Assembly: GCA_963814315.1 (NCBI GenBank)
Contig: CAWFCG010000001.1
Location: 186,001 to 250,000 of the forward strand
Reading direction: 5' to 3'
Length of the DNA stretch: 64,000 bases
Source of the DNA: JAFMJV01 sp963814315
GTDB taxonomy: Bacteria > Chloroflexota > Limnocylindria > Limnocylindrales > CSP1-4
The position numbers were made by a program, and so were the translations under genes. Below are positions 1-7,965 of the stretch, piece by piece (within the stretch, counting starts at the first letter, position 1; each line of letters opens with the position of its first letter). A model generated the notes under the pieces. That model had not been told where the DNA came from. It did no database searches and saw only the letters and a program-made list of their open reading frames with translations.

Positions 1-107
1 ATACGGGTGGCAACGTGGTGGGCGCACTCCACGAGGTAGGCCACCACGACCACGTTGCGGATGCCCTTGCGCCCGTCCGCGCGGAGATAGCCCTGCATCG
101 TCGTCAT
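1..107 (-). CDS. UxaA-family dehydratase large domain, N-terminal fragment cut by window edge
   Basis: Only the first 35 codons are inside the window. The minus-strand translation reads a GYLRADGRKGIRN stretch followed by VVVVAYLVECAHHVA, which is typical of the start of the C-terminal (large) domain of altronate/galactarate dehydratases that dehydrate sugar acids. The start ATG at 107 overlaps the stop of the SAF-domain gene in an ATGA arrangement, so the two are translationally coupled and probably form a two-subunit UxaA-type enzyme. A second in-frame ATG lies at 98. Substrate cannot be judged from this fragment. Confidence 0.75.
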   Translation of the reverse strand, partial: MTTMQGYLRADGRKGIRNVVVVAYLVECAHHVATR

Positions 108-421
108 TGCTCACCTCGCGCGTGTGTGCGCATATACAAACTCTCAAGGTTGTGGGTGTGGATGAGTTGGCCCCGGCCGATGGCGGACGTCGTGCGGCCG
201 ATGGGCGTGCCGGAACGCAAGGCCGTCACGCCGGCTTCAAGGTCAGTCGCAGCCACCTTGAAGCCGAGCCTGAGGGCGGACCCGGCTACCACCGGCTGGC
301 CGCTGACCAGGAACCGCTCCCCGGCTTCGATGGGTGCCCTGACGATGAGTACGTTGTCACCTTCGGCCACGCGCATGAGACGGGCATCGGAACCGGCATC
401 AGTGCTCACAAGACGTGCCAT
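104..421 (-). CDS. SAF-domain (UxaA N-terminal-like) dehydratase small subunit
   Basis: A 105-residue protein with the SAF fold found at the N-terminus of altronate/galactarate dehydratases. The segment around residues 15-45 (VAEGDNVLIV, then PIEAGERFLVSG) and the later GTPIGRTTSAIGRGQLIHTH stretch match this family, in which the domain sits next to the catalytic UxaA domain. Here it is a separate gene, as in split UxaA enzymes. It overlaps the upstream RraA gene by 16 bases and the downstream large-domain gene by 4, so the three form one operon for sugar-acid breakdown. The exact sugar acid is unknown. Confidence 0.75.
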   Translation of the reverse strand: MARLVSTDAGSDARLMRVAEGDNVLIVRAPIEAGERFLVSGQPVVAGSALRLGFKVAATDLEAGVTALRSGTPIGRTTSAIGRGQLIHTHNLESLYMRTHARGEQ

Positions 422-1095
422 CGCTCCCAGACCTCGCGCAGGCTGGCCCCCTGGATAAGCTCCTCGAGGACCGAGTGCTCCGCCGTGGCGCGCTCTACGG
501 CTCGTCGCAGAACCTCAGACTCGATGGTCCTGGGTACGACGACCACACCGTCCTCGTCGGCCAGCACCAGGTCGCCGGGCGCGACCCTCACGCCGCCACA
601 TTCGACGGGCTGACCCATGGACGCCACCTGCATGCGAGCCCGGAAATCAAGTGGCCGGCAGGAAGGCGCAAAGAGGTCATAGCCGAGCGCGCGGACCTTG
701 GCCACGTCGCGCACGGGCCCGTCACACACGGTGCCCACCGCACCGTGGCCCCCGGCCGCGGCGGAAAACAGCTCTCCCCAGTAGGCCGTTCGTTCATCCT
801 CGCCGGTGGCCACGACTGCGATCGAACCGGGTGTCAGCGTGTCGATGAAGGACATGGCCAAGCCGTAGGGATCATCGCTGTCGCTATCGCCGGGGACGAA
901 GTGCACCGTGCGCGCCCGACCCATCGATCGCGAACCGGACGTCACTGGCATGATGCGCGCTGTCATGACCTGACCACGCGCGCCGCTAGCGTCCAGGGAA
1001 TCGGACACGATGGCACTGGTCAGCAGCGCAGCGATCTCGCCCGCCAGATCTTCGAGGCGCATCTCTCCGCCGTGAACATTCGTTTGTTCACTCAC
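406..1095 (-). CDS. RraA-family aldolase / demethylmenaquinone-methyltransferase-like protein
   Basis: The protein has the RraA/HMG-aldolase fold: a GAVGTVCDGPVRD motif carries the G-x-R-D signature of divalent-metal pyruvate aldolases, followed by YDLFAPSCRPLDF. Such enzymes cleave 4-hydroxy-2-oxo acids to pyruvate and a second carbonyl, which suits its position upstream of UxaA-type dehydratase genes. The start was placed at the GTG at 1095 because a TATACT hexamer lies 7 nt upstream, which fits a leaderless transcript; an ATG at 1062 has a GGAG too close to serve as a normal ribosome site, and a longer form from 1203 is unlikely. Family identity is firm, substrate is not. Confidence 0.75.
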   Translation of the reverse strand: MSEQTNVHGGEMRLEDLAGEIAALLTSAIVSDSLDASGARGQVMTARIMPVTSGSRSMGRARTVHFVPGDSDSDDPYGLAMSFIDTLTPGSIAVVATGEDERTAYWGELFSAAAGGHGAVGTVCDGPVRDVAKVRALGYDLFAPSCRPLDFRARMQVASMGQPVECGGVRVAPGDLVLADEDGVVVVPRTIESEVLRRAVERATAEHSVLEELIQGASLREVWERWHVL

Positions 1096-1108
1096 GCGCC
1101 GCAGTATA
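1096..1108 (-). promoter_or_regulatory. Candidate -10 element for leaderless RraA-operon transcript
   Basis: TATACT occupies 1103-1108 on the minus strand, and a GTG in frame with the RraA protein begins 7 nt downstream at 1095. The spacing places the transcription start on the start codon. No convincing -35 was seen. The assignment is inferred from motif and spacing only. Confidence 0.4.
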
Positions 1109-1211
1109 GCTAAAGGTCCCGTGCGTGGATACTCCTGAACTGGCGGGCGTGATGGGGATCGCGACTCATCGGGCCAAGGGAACGCATACGCTTGTGAGTG
1201 CACTGGTTATC

Positions 1212-1251
1212 GTTATCAACGTTGACATAACGGGTGCTTCAGGACTACCCT
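1212..1251 (+). promoter_or_regulatory. Sigma-70-like promoter overlapped by a LacI-type operator
   Basis: TTGACA at 1222-1227 and TACCCT at 1246-1251 are separated by 18 bp and point toward the ABC transporter operon at 1329. The -35 overlaps a perfect 10-bp palindrome with central CG, TCAACGTTGA at 1216-1225, extended outward by GTTAT and ATAAC. Central-CG palindromes are typical LacI-family operators, and a LacI-family gene closes the same operon at 4659. The position would repress the transporter operon and could also affect the divergent RraA operon. Confidence 0.55.
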
Positions 1252-1328
1252 GCGCAAGTCTCGGCATGGAGGAGACAAGCCGAGGCCTACTGGTGGCCGG
1301 ACGGCCACGATCTTGGAGGAAGTGATCC

Positions 1329-2669
1329 ATGGGTTCGTTCCACAACGGTTCGACACGTGTGCTGGCGGGGGGCGCGATGGCGCTGCTGCTGGCCACAACC
1401 GGCGCCAGCGTGGCCCTTGCCGGCGGCGAAGAAGCGGCTGATGCCAAGGACTCCGGCGGCGCCATCATGGTCTGGGTCGACGCACCGCGCGTGCCGGCGG
1501 CTGAAGCCTTCGCCGCAGCCTATCCAGACATCCCGTTCGAGTTCAACCAGATCCAGGGCAACGTGGGCAGCACGGAGCTGCAGCAGCAGTTCGCCCTCTT
1601 CAACCAGGCGGGCGAGGGCTGGCCAGACGCCATCTTCTTCCCGTCCAATGACGACATCGCCTGGGCTACCAGCTCGAAGATCGAGTACGCGCGTGATCTC
1701 TCCGAGGTCATGGCGGACTACCTCACGGGCTACAGCGAGGCGGCCAATAGCCCTTGCGCGATCGACGGCGGCGTGCGCTGCGTGCGCAACGACCAGGCCC
1801 CTGACGTCTTCTGGTACAACGCGAAGTTCTTTGAGGAGAACGGCTACGCAGTGCCCGAGACCTGGGAAGAGTACGGCGAGCTCGGCATTCAGATCGCCAC
1901 CGACCATCCGGGCATGATCTCCGGGTTCCTCGGTGACGCCTACGCGCCGGACCGCTACCTGTGGGCCTCCGGTTGCCCGACCAACAACCGCCTTTCAGAG
2001 ACCGAAGTCCAGATCAATCTCTCCGACCCGCGTTGCCAGCGCGTGCTCGACCTCGTCGATCCGATGATCGAGGCGGGCGCCCTGACCGCGACCGGCATCT
2101 TCGACCCCAACGCGGCTGAAGTCGGTCCCGGCCTGGTCATGAGCCCGGGCGCCCTGTGGTGGGGCAACTACCTCTTCAAGGACACCTGGAAGATTCCCGC
2201 GGGCGAGATGACCGCTGCCAAGGCCCTGCGCTGGGCTGACGAAGACCCCGGCTTCACCGGCAACGAGGGTGGCGGCCTGTGGGCAGTCTCCACGCATATC
2301 ACTGGCGAGCAGCTCGCGAACACCCTTACGTTCGCGGAGTTCGTGACTGGCGACCCGCGCTGGCAGGTCGAGCTGTCGACCGGTATGCCGGCCTACGGCC
2401 CGGCCCAGGATCCGTGGCTGGAGAAGCAGGCCGAGGTTGGCTACATGGCTGACTTCGACACCTCCGCCGAAGCCTTCAAGGATGCCGGCGACCGCGTGCG
2501 CGGCGAGCATGCCTACATGCTCTACAACACCGGTGGCATCTGGTCCAAGACCGTGACGCCTGTGCTGACCGACGGCGGCACCCTGAGTGACGCCTGGGCT
2601 GCCTTCGGCAACCAGCTCACCAACGAGGCCAAGACGTTCGGCTACACGGTCGTCGAAGAGACCGAGTAG
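1329..2669 (+). CDS. Sugar ABC transporter extracellular solute-binding protein
   Basis: A 446-residue family 1 (MalE/UgpB-type) binding protein. Residues 1-31 form a Sec signal peptide with a hydrophobic core (MALLLATTGASVALA) ending in an AxA-type site; there is no lipobox cysteine. The mature protein begins with the IMVWVDAPR strand and contains features of this fold such as VFWYNAKFFEENGYAVPETWEEY. A GGAGG ribosome site lies 9 nt before the ATG. It precedes two permease genes in the same operon and would deliver a mono- or oligosaccharide to them. A strong hairpin follows the stop codon. No ATPase is encoded nearby, so an ATPase shared with other systems is likely. Confidence 0.9.
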   Translation: MGSFHNGSTRVLAGGAMALLLATTGASVALAGGEEAADAKDSGGAIMVWVDAPRVPAAEAFAAAYPDIPFEFNQIQGNVGSTELQQQFALFNQAGEGWPDAIFFPSNDDIAWATSSKIEYARDLSEVMADYLTGYSEAANSPCAIDGGVRCVRNDQAPDVFWYNAKFFEENGYAVPETWEEYGELGIQIATDHPGMISGFLGDAYAPDRYLWASGCPTNNRLSETEVQINLSDPRCQRVLDLVDPMIEAGALTATGIFDPNAAEVGPGLVMSPGALWWGNYLFKDTWKIPAGEMTAAKALRWADEDPGFTGNEGGGLWAVSTHITGEQLANTLTFAEFVTGDPRWQVELSTGMPAYGPAQDPWLEKQAEVGYMADFDTSAEAFKDAGDRVRGEHAYMLYNTGGIWSKTVTPVLTDGGTLSDAWAAFGNQLTNEAKTFGYTVVEETE

Positions 2670-2680
2670 CCCAACCGTAC

Positions 2681-2712
2681 GTCGCCGCCAGCGGACCACC
2701 GCGGGCGGCGAC
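2681..2712 (+). other. Stem-loop between binding-protein and permease genes
   Basis: GTCGCCGCC at 2681-2689 pairs with GGCGGCGAC at 2704-2712, and the inner GCGG and CCGC arms extend the stem around an ACCA loop with one A-G mismatch. It starts 11 nt after the stop codon and lacks a T-run. Such loops commonly protect the upstream mRNA and reduce permease expression relative to the binding protein. Confidence 0.6.
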
Positions 2713-2734
2713 ATCACCCGTTCAGCGAGCCACT

Positions 2735-3655
2735 ATGAGCACCGCCACGGCCACCCCAAAAGCACGCAGCCCCAGATGGCGCACGCCTCGCTGGGCGGAG
2801 GCGCGCTCGGCATTCATCCTCGTCGCCCCCTTCTGCCTCCTGCTGCTGGTGGCCGGGGTCATCCCGGTCGTGTATGGCATCTACATCAGCCTTGAGGAGC
2901 CCGCGGGCGGCTTCGGCCTGAGCGCATACGAACGGATCATCAACGACTTCCGCTTCGTCAACACCTTCGTCCACATCCTCACGACCCTGCTGGTGTGGAT
3001 CCCCATCATGATGATCGGCGTGGTGGGGCTGGCGCTCATGGTCTACGCCACCCCGGGCCGCTACGGCTCGGGCTCGCGCTTCATCTACTACATGCCGGGC
3101 GCGCTGGCGGGCATCGCCAACATCATGCTCTGGCTGTTCATCCTGAACCCCGGCCAAAGCCCGCTCGACCCGCTGTATCACGCACTCGGATACACCAACC
3201 TCAACCAGGTCGCGCGGCCCGATCACCTGCCCGTCATCCTGACCGGTATCCTCTTCCTGCAGGGCGCGGGCACCTGGCTGGTCATCATGAATGGCGGCCT
3301 CAACGGCATCTCCGAGGAGATCTTGGAGGCGGCCACCGTCGACGGTGCGGGTAAGGTCTCGCTGGCCTGGCACATCCAGCTGCCCATCATCCGGCCCTGG
3401 ATCGGCTACATGGCGCTGCTCAACATCGCCTACGGCTTCCAGCTCTTCATCGAGGTGCAGGTCCTGTCAATCGTGACGCACGGCCTCATCTCACCGCAGT
3501 GGACACCAAACCAGCTGAGCTACACGTACGCCTTCCAGATCCTGGACACTCCGGCGGCGGCGGCTATGGCCGTCATCCTGCTGGGCATCTCGCTGGCCAT
3601 CGGCTTGTTGGTCATCGAGCGTAGCGGTCTGTTCAATGACGCGGACGCGGCATGA
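2735..3655 (+). CDS. Sugar ABC transporter permease, MalF/UgpA type
   Basis: A 306-residue membrane protein with about six hydrophobic helices. The first helix is near residues 27-50 (FILVAPFCLLLLVAGVIPVVYGIYISL). The permease EAA loop is present as EEILEAATVDGAGKVSLAWHIQLPIIRPW at about residues 194-222, where the transporter ATPase docks. It lies 65 bp after the binding-protein gene and just before the second permease, the usual order for CUT1 sugar importers. The proline-rich tail of many MalF proteins is absent. Function as the first half of the membrane channel is well supported; the sugar is not identified. Confidence 0.9.
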   Translation: MSTATATPKARSPRWRTPRWAEARSAFILVAPFCLLLLVAGVIPVVYGIYISLEEPAGGFGLSAYERIINDFRFVNTFVHILTTLLVWIPIMMIGVVGLALMVYATPGRYGSGSRFIYYMPGALAGIANIMLWLFILNPGQSPLDPLYHALGYTNLNQVARPDHLPVILTGILFLQGAGTWLVIMNGGLNGISEEILEAATVDGAGKVSLAWHIQLPIIRPWIGYMALLNIAYGFQLFIEVQVLSIVTHGLISPQWTPNQLSYTYAFQILDTPAAAAMAVILLGISLAIGLLVIERSGLFNDADAA

Positions 3656-3689
3656 GCGGAGTCAGGCATGAGCGGAGCCAGCCATGAGC
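3652..3689 (+). repeat. 16-bp tandem duplication around the second permease start
   Basis: ATGAGC occurs at 3652, 3668 and 3684, spaced exactly 16 bp, with near-identical sequence between (GGAGTCAGGC and GGAGCCAGCC). As 16 is not a multiple of three, the copies lie in different frames: the first two open only very short frames and the third starts the permease. The repeat has duplicated the ribosome-site and start-codon block. Confidence 0.8.
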
Positions 3690-4622
3690 AGTAGCCCCCG
3701 CGCCACCCGCCATGCCGGTCAGCGATGGACGATGGGGCGTTTCTTCCGCCTCGGGACCCTGGGCCTGGTCGCCGCCGTGTTCGCCATCCCCATCGTCACC
3801 TTCATGCTGATGTCCCTCCGGGAGGAGAACGAGACCGGCAAGGTGCCTGGCGGCATCTACTCACTCGAAGGCTTGTCCCTCGACAACGTGGTGCGGAACT
3901 GGGACACCATCATGGCCTTCAACAACGGCATCTTCACGACCTGGTTCGCGAACTCGATGATCATCTCGGTCCTGGCCACGACCCTCGCCGTGTGCACGGC
4001 CATCCCGGCTGGCTACGCCCTGGCCAAGCTCCGCTTCCCGGGTCGCAAGGTCCTGCGCTTCGTGACGCTGTTGACCATGGTCATGCCCAACACCGTCCTG
4101 GTCATCCCGCTCTTTCTGGAAGTCAGCGCCATCGGCAAGGTGTTCCCGATGTTCAGTATCGGCCAGCTGTGGCCGGTCATCGTCATCATGGCCTTTTACC
4201 CCTTCGGCGTGTACCTCTCGTATATCCACTTCGTCACGACGCTGCCACGGGAGCTCATCGAGGCGGCACGCATCGATGGCCTTGGCGATGTCTCGATCTT
4301 CTTCCGGGTGGCTGCTCCCCTGGCCAAGCAGGCCGTGGCCCTGGTGACGTTCTTCGCCTTCGTGGCCACCTGGACCAACTACTTCCTGCCGTTGGTGATG
4401 CTGCCGCTGTCCTACCAGCGGCCCCTCTCGGTGGGCCTGCAGGCACTGGTGAGCGCCAGCCCGCTCTTCGACCCGACCACCTCAGCCGGCTTGGCCGTGA
4501 AGCTCTACATGCCCCAGCTGGCGCTGGCCACGACGGTCACCATCATCCCGTTGTTCATCCTCTTCATCGCCGCCCAGCGCTTCCTGATGCGCGGTGCCGT
4601 CGTGGGCGCCGTCAAGGGCTAG
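3684..4622 (+). CDS. Sugar ABC transporter permease, MalG/UgpE type
   Basis: A 312-residue inner-membrane permease. Hydrophobic segments include residues 22-45 (LGTLGLVAAVFAIPIVTFMLM) and the C-terminal TIIPLFILFIAAQRFLMRGAV, which is the usual MalG ending. The EAA loop reads PRELIEAARIDGLGDVSIFFRVAAPL at about residues 187-212. It pairs with the MalF-type permease upstream. The ATG at 3684 is preferred because the two earlier ATGAGC copies in the 16-bp tandem duplication terminate quickly. The LacI-family gene follows after 36 bp, so the operon likely encodes both transporter and its regulator. Confidence 0.9.
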   Translation: MSSSPRATRHAGQRWTMGRFFRLGTLGLVAAVFAIPIVTFMLMSLREENETGKVPGGIYSLEGLSLDNVVRNWDTIMAFNNGIFTTWFANSMIISVLATTLAVCTAIPAGYALAKLRFPGRKVLRFVTLLTMVMPNTVLVIPLFLEVSAIGKVFPMFSIGQLWPVIVIMAFYPFGVYLSYIHFVTTLPRELIEAARIDGLGDVSIFFRVAAPLAKQAVALVTFFAFVATWTNYFLPLVMLPLSYQRPLSVGLQALVSASPLFDPTTSAGLAVKLYMPQLALATTVTIIPLFILFIAAQRFLMRGAVVGAVKG

Positions 4623-4658
4623 TGGCATGCGTCGGTCTGCCAGTGGAAGGGATGGCTG

Positions 4659-5750
4659 ATGGTCGACACAAGGGGCACGGAGACCCCTCGGCCGGCAAGC
4701 CGGGTGACGCAGGCTGATGTCGCGCACCGCGCCGGCGTCTCAATCTCGGTGGTTTCACGCGAGATCAACGGCGATCCGGCGCTGCGCGCCCGTCCCGAGA
4801 CGCGGCGGCGCATCCACGACGCGGTGGAGGAGCTCGGCTACTCCCCCAGTCATGCCGCGCGGTCGTTGCGCCTGTCTCGGGCGTTCGCAGTGGGCTTGCT
4901 CGTGCCCGACCTCAGCAGCCCCATCTATGACCAGCTCATTCGCGGCATCGATGAGACGGCCGAAGAGCTGGGGTACCAAGTGCTCGTGAGCCGTACCGAA
5001 CGCCTCACCCACGGCGCCGGCTTCCTGCGCCGGCTGGCCGGCGAGGGGCGTGTCGATGGCTTCCTGGTGCAGCGTCGTGATGAGGCCGACCTACGCGACT
5101 TCGCCCCTCTCGCAGATGCCGGCGGACGCCCCGTGATCCTGGTCAACTCCCGCTGGTCCCGGCGCGGCTCGGTGGTCCATGACGATGTCAGGGCGGGACA
5201 CATCGCCACCCAGCACCTGCTTGACCTGGGCCATCGCGACATCGCGCTCATCGGCGGCAACAAGCAAAGTCACAGCGCCAAGGCGCGCGAGCGGGGTTTT
5301 GTGGAGGCTCTCCACGATGCCGGCACGCGCCGCCGCTCCGCGTGGGACCTGCACCGCCGCTACGAGCCTGAGGCGGGGCGGCTCGCCATGCGCGAATTGT
5401 GTACATCAGGGCGCCGCCGACCCACAGCCGTCGTGGTGGCCAATATCAATGCCGCCATCGGTGCACTCCAAGGCGCCTTGGAGCTCGGCCTCAAGGTGCC
5501 CGAGCAACTCTCACTGGTGGCGATACACGATTGGTGGGCGGCCGACTACGTGCGTCCCAAGCTCACGACCGTGCGCCTGCCGCAGTACCAGCTGGGACAG
5601 GCGGCCATGCGCCTGCTGCACCTGTGCCTGTCAGGCGAGCCCGCCGACGATCGCACGGTCACCGATCCTCCGCCCTTCCTCATCGAGCGCGAGTCGACTG
5701 CGCCGCCACCACGCCGCATGGTTCGCGCACGGTCAGAGACGCGACTCTGA
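4659..5750 (+). CDS. LacI-family transcriptional regulator
   Basis: A 363-residue LacI/GalR regulator. The helix-turn-helix is at about residues 18-40 (TQADVAHRAGVSISVVSREI), followed by the hinge helix (YSPSHAARSLRL) and a periplasmic-binding-protein-like sensor from residue 68 (AVGLLVPDLSSPIYDQLIRG). It would bind central-CG palindromes; TCAACGTTGA at 1216-1225 upstream of this operon is a good candidate site. The gene is the fourth in the transporter operon and is followed after 32 bp by catabolic genes. By family analogy a sugar or sugar derivative releases it from DNA. The ligand cannot be deduced. Confidence 0.88.
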   Translation: MVDTRGTETPRPASRVTQADVAHRAGVSISVVSREINGDPALRARPETRRRIHDAVEELGYSPSHAARSLRLSRAFAVGLLVPDLSSPIYDQLIRGIDETAEELGYQVLVSRTERLTHGAGFLRRLAGEGRVDGFLVQRRDEADLRDFAPLADAGGRPVILVNSRWSRRGSVVHDDVRAGHIATQHLLDLGHRDIALIGGNKQSHSAKARERGFVEALHDAGTRRRSAWDLHRRYEPEAGRLAMRELCTSGRRRPTAVVVANINAAIGALQGALELGLKVPEQLSLVAIHDWWAADYVRPKLTTVRLPQYQLGQAAMRLLHLCLSGEPADDRTVTDPPPFLIERESTAPPPRRMVRARSETRL

Positions 5751-5782
5751 TCCTGACTCGACCACCAACCTGAAGGAGCCAC

Positions 5783-7084
5783 ATGCTGCACGATCCCAGC
5801 CACTACGAACCGCCGCCCATCGCTCACGAGATCGAAGTCTCCGATCAGGATCGGGAGATCTTGCGCACGCTCGCCTCCGAGCTCGCAGCGGTCGCTGCCC
5901 TGCCAGTGCACCAGGAGAAAGCCGTCCTGTGGCGGAAGCTCAACGACCTCCGATCGGCGCGGCCGATGGTCTGGATCAACGAAATCCCCTGGCATGAGAT
6001 GAACGTCGATGACGAGCTGACGCTGCGCACGAGCGACCCCTGGGCTCAGGACCAGGAACGCGACCTGCGGCGCACCTTGTACCAGTGGCGCCACCTGCGG
6101 GGCGACATGGTCATCGACGATCACATCGCCTGTCCCCTGGCCATCCATAGCACCGATTTCGGCATAATCGAGGATGTCGACCTGGCCAGGACCGATGACG
6201 CCAACGACATCGTCTCGCGCGAGTTCCACATCCAGATCCGCGACTTCGAGGACCTGGAGAAGATCAAGATGCCGGTGGTCACCCACAACGAGGCCGCGAC
6301 CGAGTTCCGCTTCCAGGCGATGTCCAAGGTCTACGAGGGCATCATGCCGGTTAGGAAACAGGGCCAAACGCACGTCTGGTACACACCCTGGGACTTCCTC
6401 GTGCGTTGGTGGGGCGTCCAGGAAGCGATGATGGACCTGGTCATGCGCCCCGACCTCGTCCATGCGGGGGTGGCGCGGGTCGTGGCTGCCTGGATGATCG
6501 AGATGGACCAGTTCGAGGCCATGAACCTGCTCTCGCTCGACGCCAACAACACGCGCATCGGTTCTGGTGGCTACGGCTACACCAGCCAGCTACCCGGTGG
6601 CGACTTCGACCCCGCCTGGGTCAAGACGAAGAACATGTGGGGCTGCTCCAACGCACAGATCTTCTCCGAGGTCTCGCCGCAGATGCGCTGGGAGTTCGCG
6701 GTCGAGCACGACCTCCAGTGGCTGGAGCGATTTGGCCTGACCTACTACGGCTGCTGCGAGCCGCTGGACCAATCCATCGACGTCATCAAGCGCATCCCCA
6801 ACCTGCGCAAGATCTCCACCACGCCGTGGGCGAACACGGTCTCGATGGTGGAACGGGTGGGCACCGACTACGTGCTCAGCCGCAAGCCAAACCCCAACGT
6901 CTTCGCCCGTGACAACTTCAACCCCCAGCTCGCCCGCGACCAGCTGGTCGAGTTCCTTGATGCCTCCAAGGGCTGCCACCGCGAGCTGATCATGAAGGAC
7001 ATCTCGACGGTCCGATACGATCCGCAGCGCCTGTGGCAGTGGGCGGAGATAGCCGCCGAGGTGGTCCAGGACTACGCCACCTGA
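5783..7084 (+). CDS. UroD-fold (URO-D/MtaA-like) candidate methyltransferase, GCCEP type
   Basis: A 433-residue protein that I place in the divergent uroporphyrinogen-decarboxylase-like methyltransferase group. The marker is YYGCCEPLDQSIDVIKRIPN at residues 321-340, with adjacent Cys324 and Cys325 in a position where Zn-binding methyltransferases carry catalytic cysteines, followed by NLRKISTTPWA. An AAGGAG site lies 5-6 nt before the ATG. It opens the catabolic part of the operon and sits two genes upstream of a corrinoid protein and three upstream of an MtaA-like protein, which makes a role as substrate-specific methyltransferase (component I) of a demethylase plausible. The substrate is unknown and decarboxylase activity is unlikely. 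Confidence 0.6.
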   Translation: MLHDPSHYEPPPIAHEIEVSDQDREILRTLASELAAVAALPVHQEKAVLWRKLNDLRSARPMVWINEIPWHEMNVDDELTLRTSDPWAQDQERDLRRTLYQWRHLRGDMVIDDHIACPLAIHSTDFGIIEDVDLARTDDANDIVSREFHIQIRDFEDLEKIKMPVVTHNEAATEFRFQAMSKVYEGIMPVRKQGQTHVWYTPWDFLVRWWGVQEAMMDLVMRPDLVHAGVARVVAAWMIEMDQFEAMNLLSLDANNTRIGSGGYGYTSQLPGGDFDPAWVKTKNMWGCSNAQIFSEVSPQMRWEFAVEHDLQWLERFGLTYYGCCEPLDQSIDVIKRIPNLRKISTTPWANTVSMVERVGTDYVLSRKPNPNVFARDNFNPQLARDQLVEFLDASKGCHRELIMKDISTVRYDPQRLWQWAEIAAEVVQDYAT

Positions 7085-7119
7085 TCGCGCACATCCCCGG
7101 CCCGAGAAAGGATCTCACA

Positions 7120-7965
7120 TTGATCGTCGATAGCCACCAGCACTTCTGGAACCCCGACCAGGTCTACTACGACTGGCTGGTGCCGGACTATGGGCCCATC
7201 TACCGCACCTTCGAGCCTGCCGAGCTGGCGCCACAACTGGCTGCCGCAGGGGTCGACCGAACGGTGCTGGTGCAGGCGGCCTGCAACTTCGAGGACACCG
7301 AGTCGATGCTCACCCAAGCCGCCGAGCAGGAGTGGATCGGCGCAGTCGTGGGCTGGGTCCCGCTCTACGCTCATCAGCTAGCCGAGAAGGCGCTCGACCG
7401 GTTCATGGCCGATCCCTGGTTCAAGGGCGTCCGTCACCTCAATCACGAGGAAGCCGATCCTGACTGGCTGGTGCGGCCCGACGTCATCGAAGGCCTCAAG
7501 ATCCTCGAGGAACGGAGGTTGCCATATGACGTGATCGCGGTCTACCCGCTGCACCTGGGACATGTGCCCACGCTGGCGCGCGCCTGCCCCGACCTGAGGC
7601 TGATCATCGACCACTTGGCTAAACCACCCATCGCAGCCGGCGACTATGACGCCTGGAAAGCCGATTTGAGGGCCGCAGCCGAGTACCCCAACGTGCACGC
7701 CAAGATCAGCGGGCTCAACACCGCAGCCGAATGGGCGACGTGGACGGCGGCAGACCTGGTCGAGTCCATCGGCTATGCCATCGAGGTCTTCGGTAGCGAA
7801 CGACTGCTCTTCGGCAGCGACTGGCCGGTGGCCATCCTCGCGGGCGACTACGCCAAGGTGTGGAGCGAGACCAACAAAGCACTCGACGAACTCGGCGTGA
7901 CCGACGTAGCGCGTGCTGACATCCTCGGCGACAACGCGGCCGCGCTGTACGGCATCGCCTCATGA
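7120..7965 (+). CDS. Amidohydrolase-family 2 lactonase (L-fuconolactonase-like)
   Basis: A 281-residue TIM-barrel hydrolase of the COG3618 group that includes L-fuconolactonase and L-rhamnono-1,4-lactonase. Metal-site features are the N-terminal DSHQHFW (His6-x-His8), the mid-protein DHLAKPP and the C-terminal FGSDWPV aspartate. The start is a TTG at 7120 with AAAGGA 7-8 nt upstream; a longer frame from 7033 overlaps the previous gene and lacks support. It overlaps the next gene by 4 bases. Hydrolysis of a sugar lactone to the sugar acid would link with the aldose dehydrogenase at 18464 and L-fuconate dehydratase at 19658, although those lie in another operon. Confidence 0.78.
   Translation: MIVDSHQHFWNPDQVYYDWLVPDYGPIYRTFEPAELAPQLAAAGVDRTVLVQAACNFEDTESMLTQAAEQEWIGAVVGWVPLYAHQLAEKALDRFMADPWFKGVRHLNHEEADPDWLVRPDVIEGLKILEERRLPYDVIAVYPLHLGHVPTLARACPDLRLIIDHLAKPPIAAGDYDAWKADLRAAAEYPNVHAKISGLNTAAEWATWTAADLVESIGYAIEVFGSERLLFGSDWPVAILAGDYAKVWSETNKALDELGVTDVARADILGDNAAALYGIAS

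Noticed and set aside
15..458. Plus-strand frame at the window start
   Set aside because: Antisense of the UxaA-type genes, which have recognisable motifs and coupled starts.
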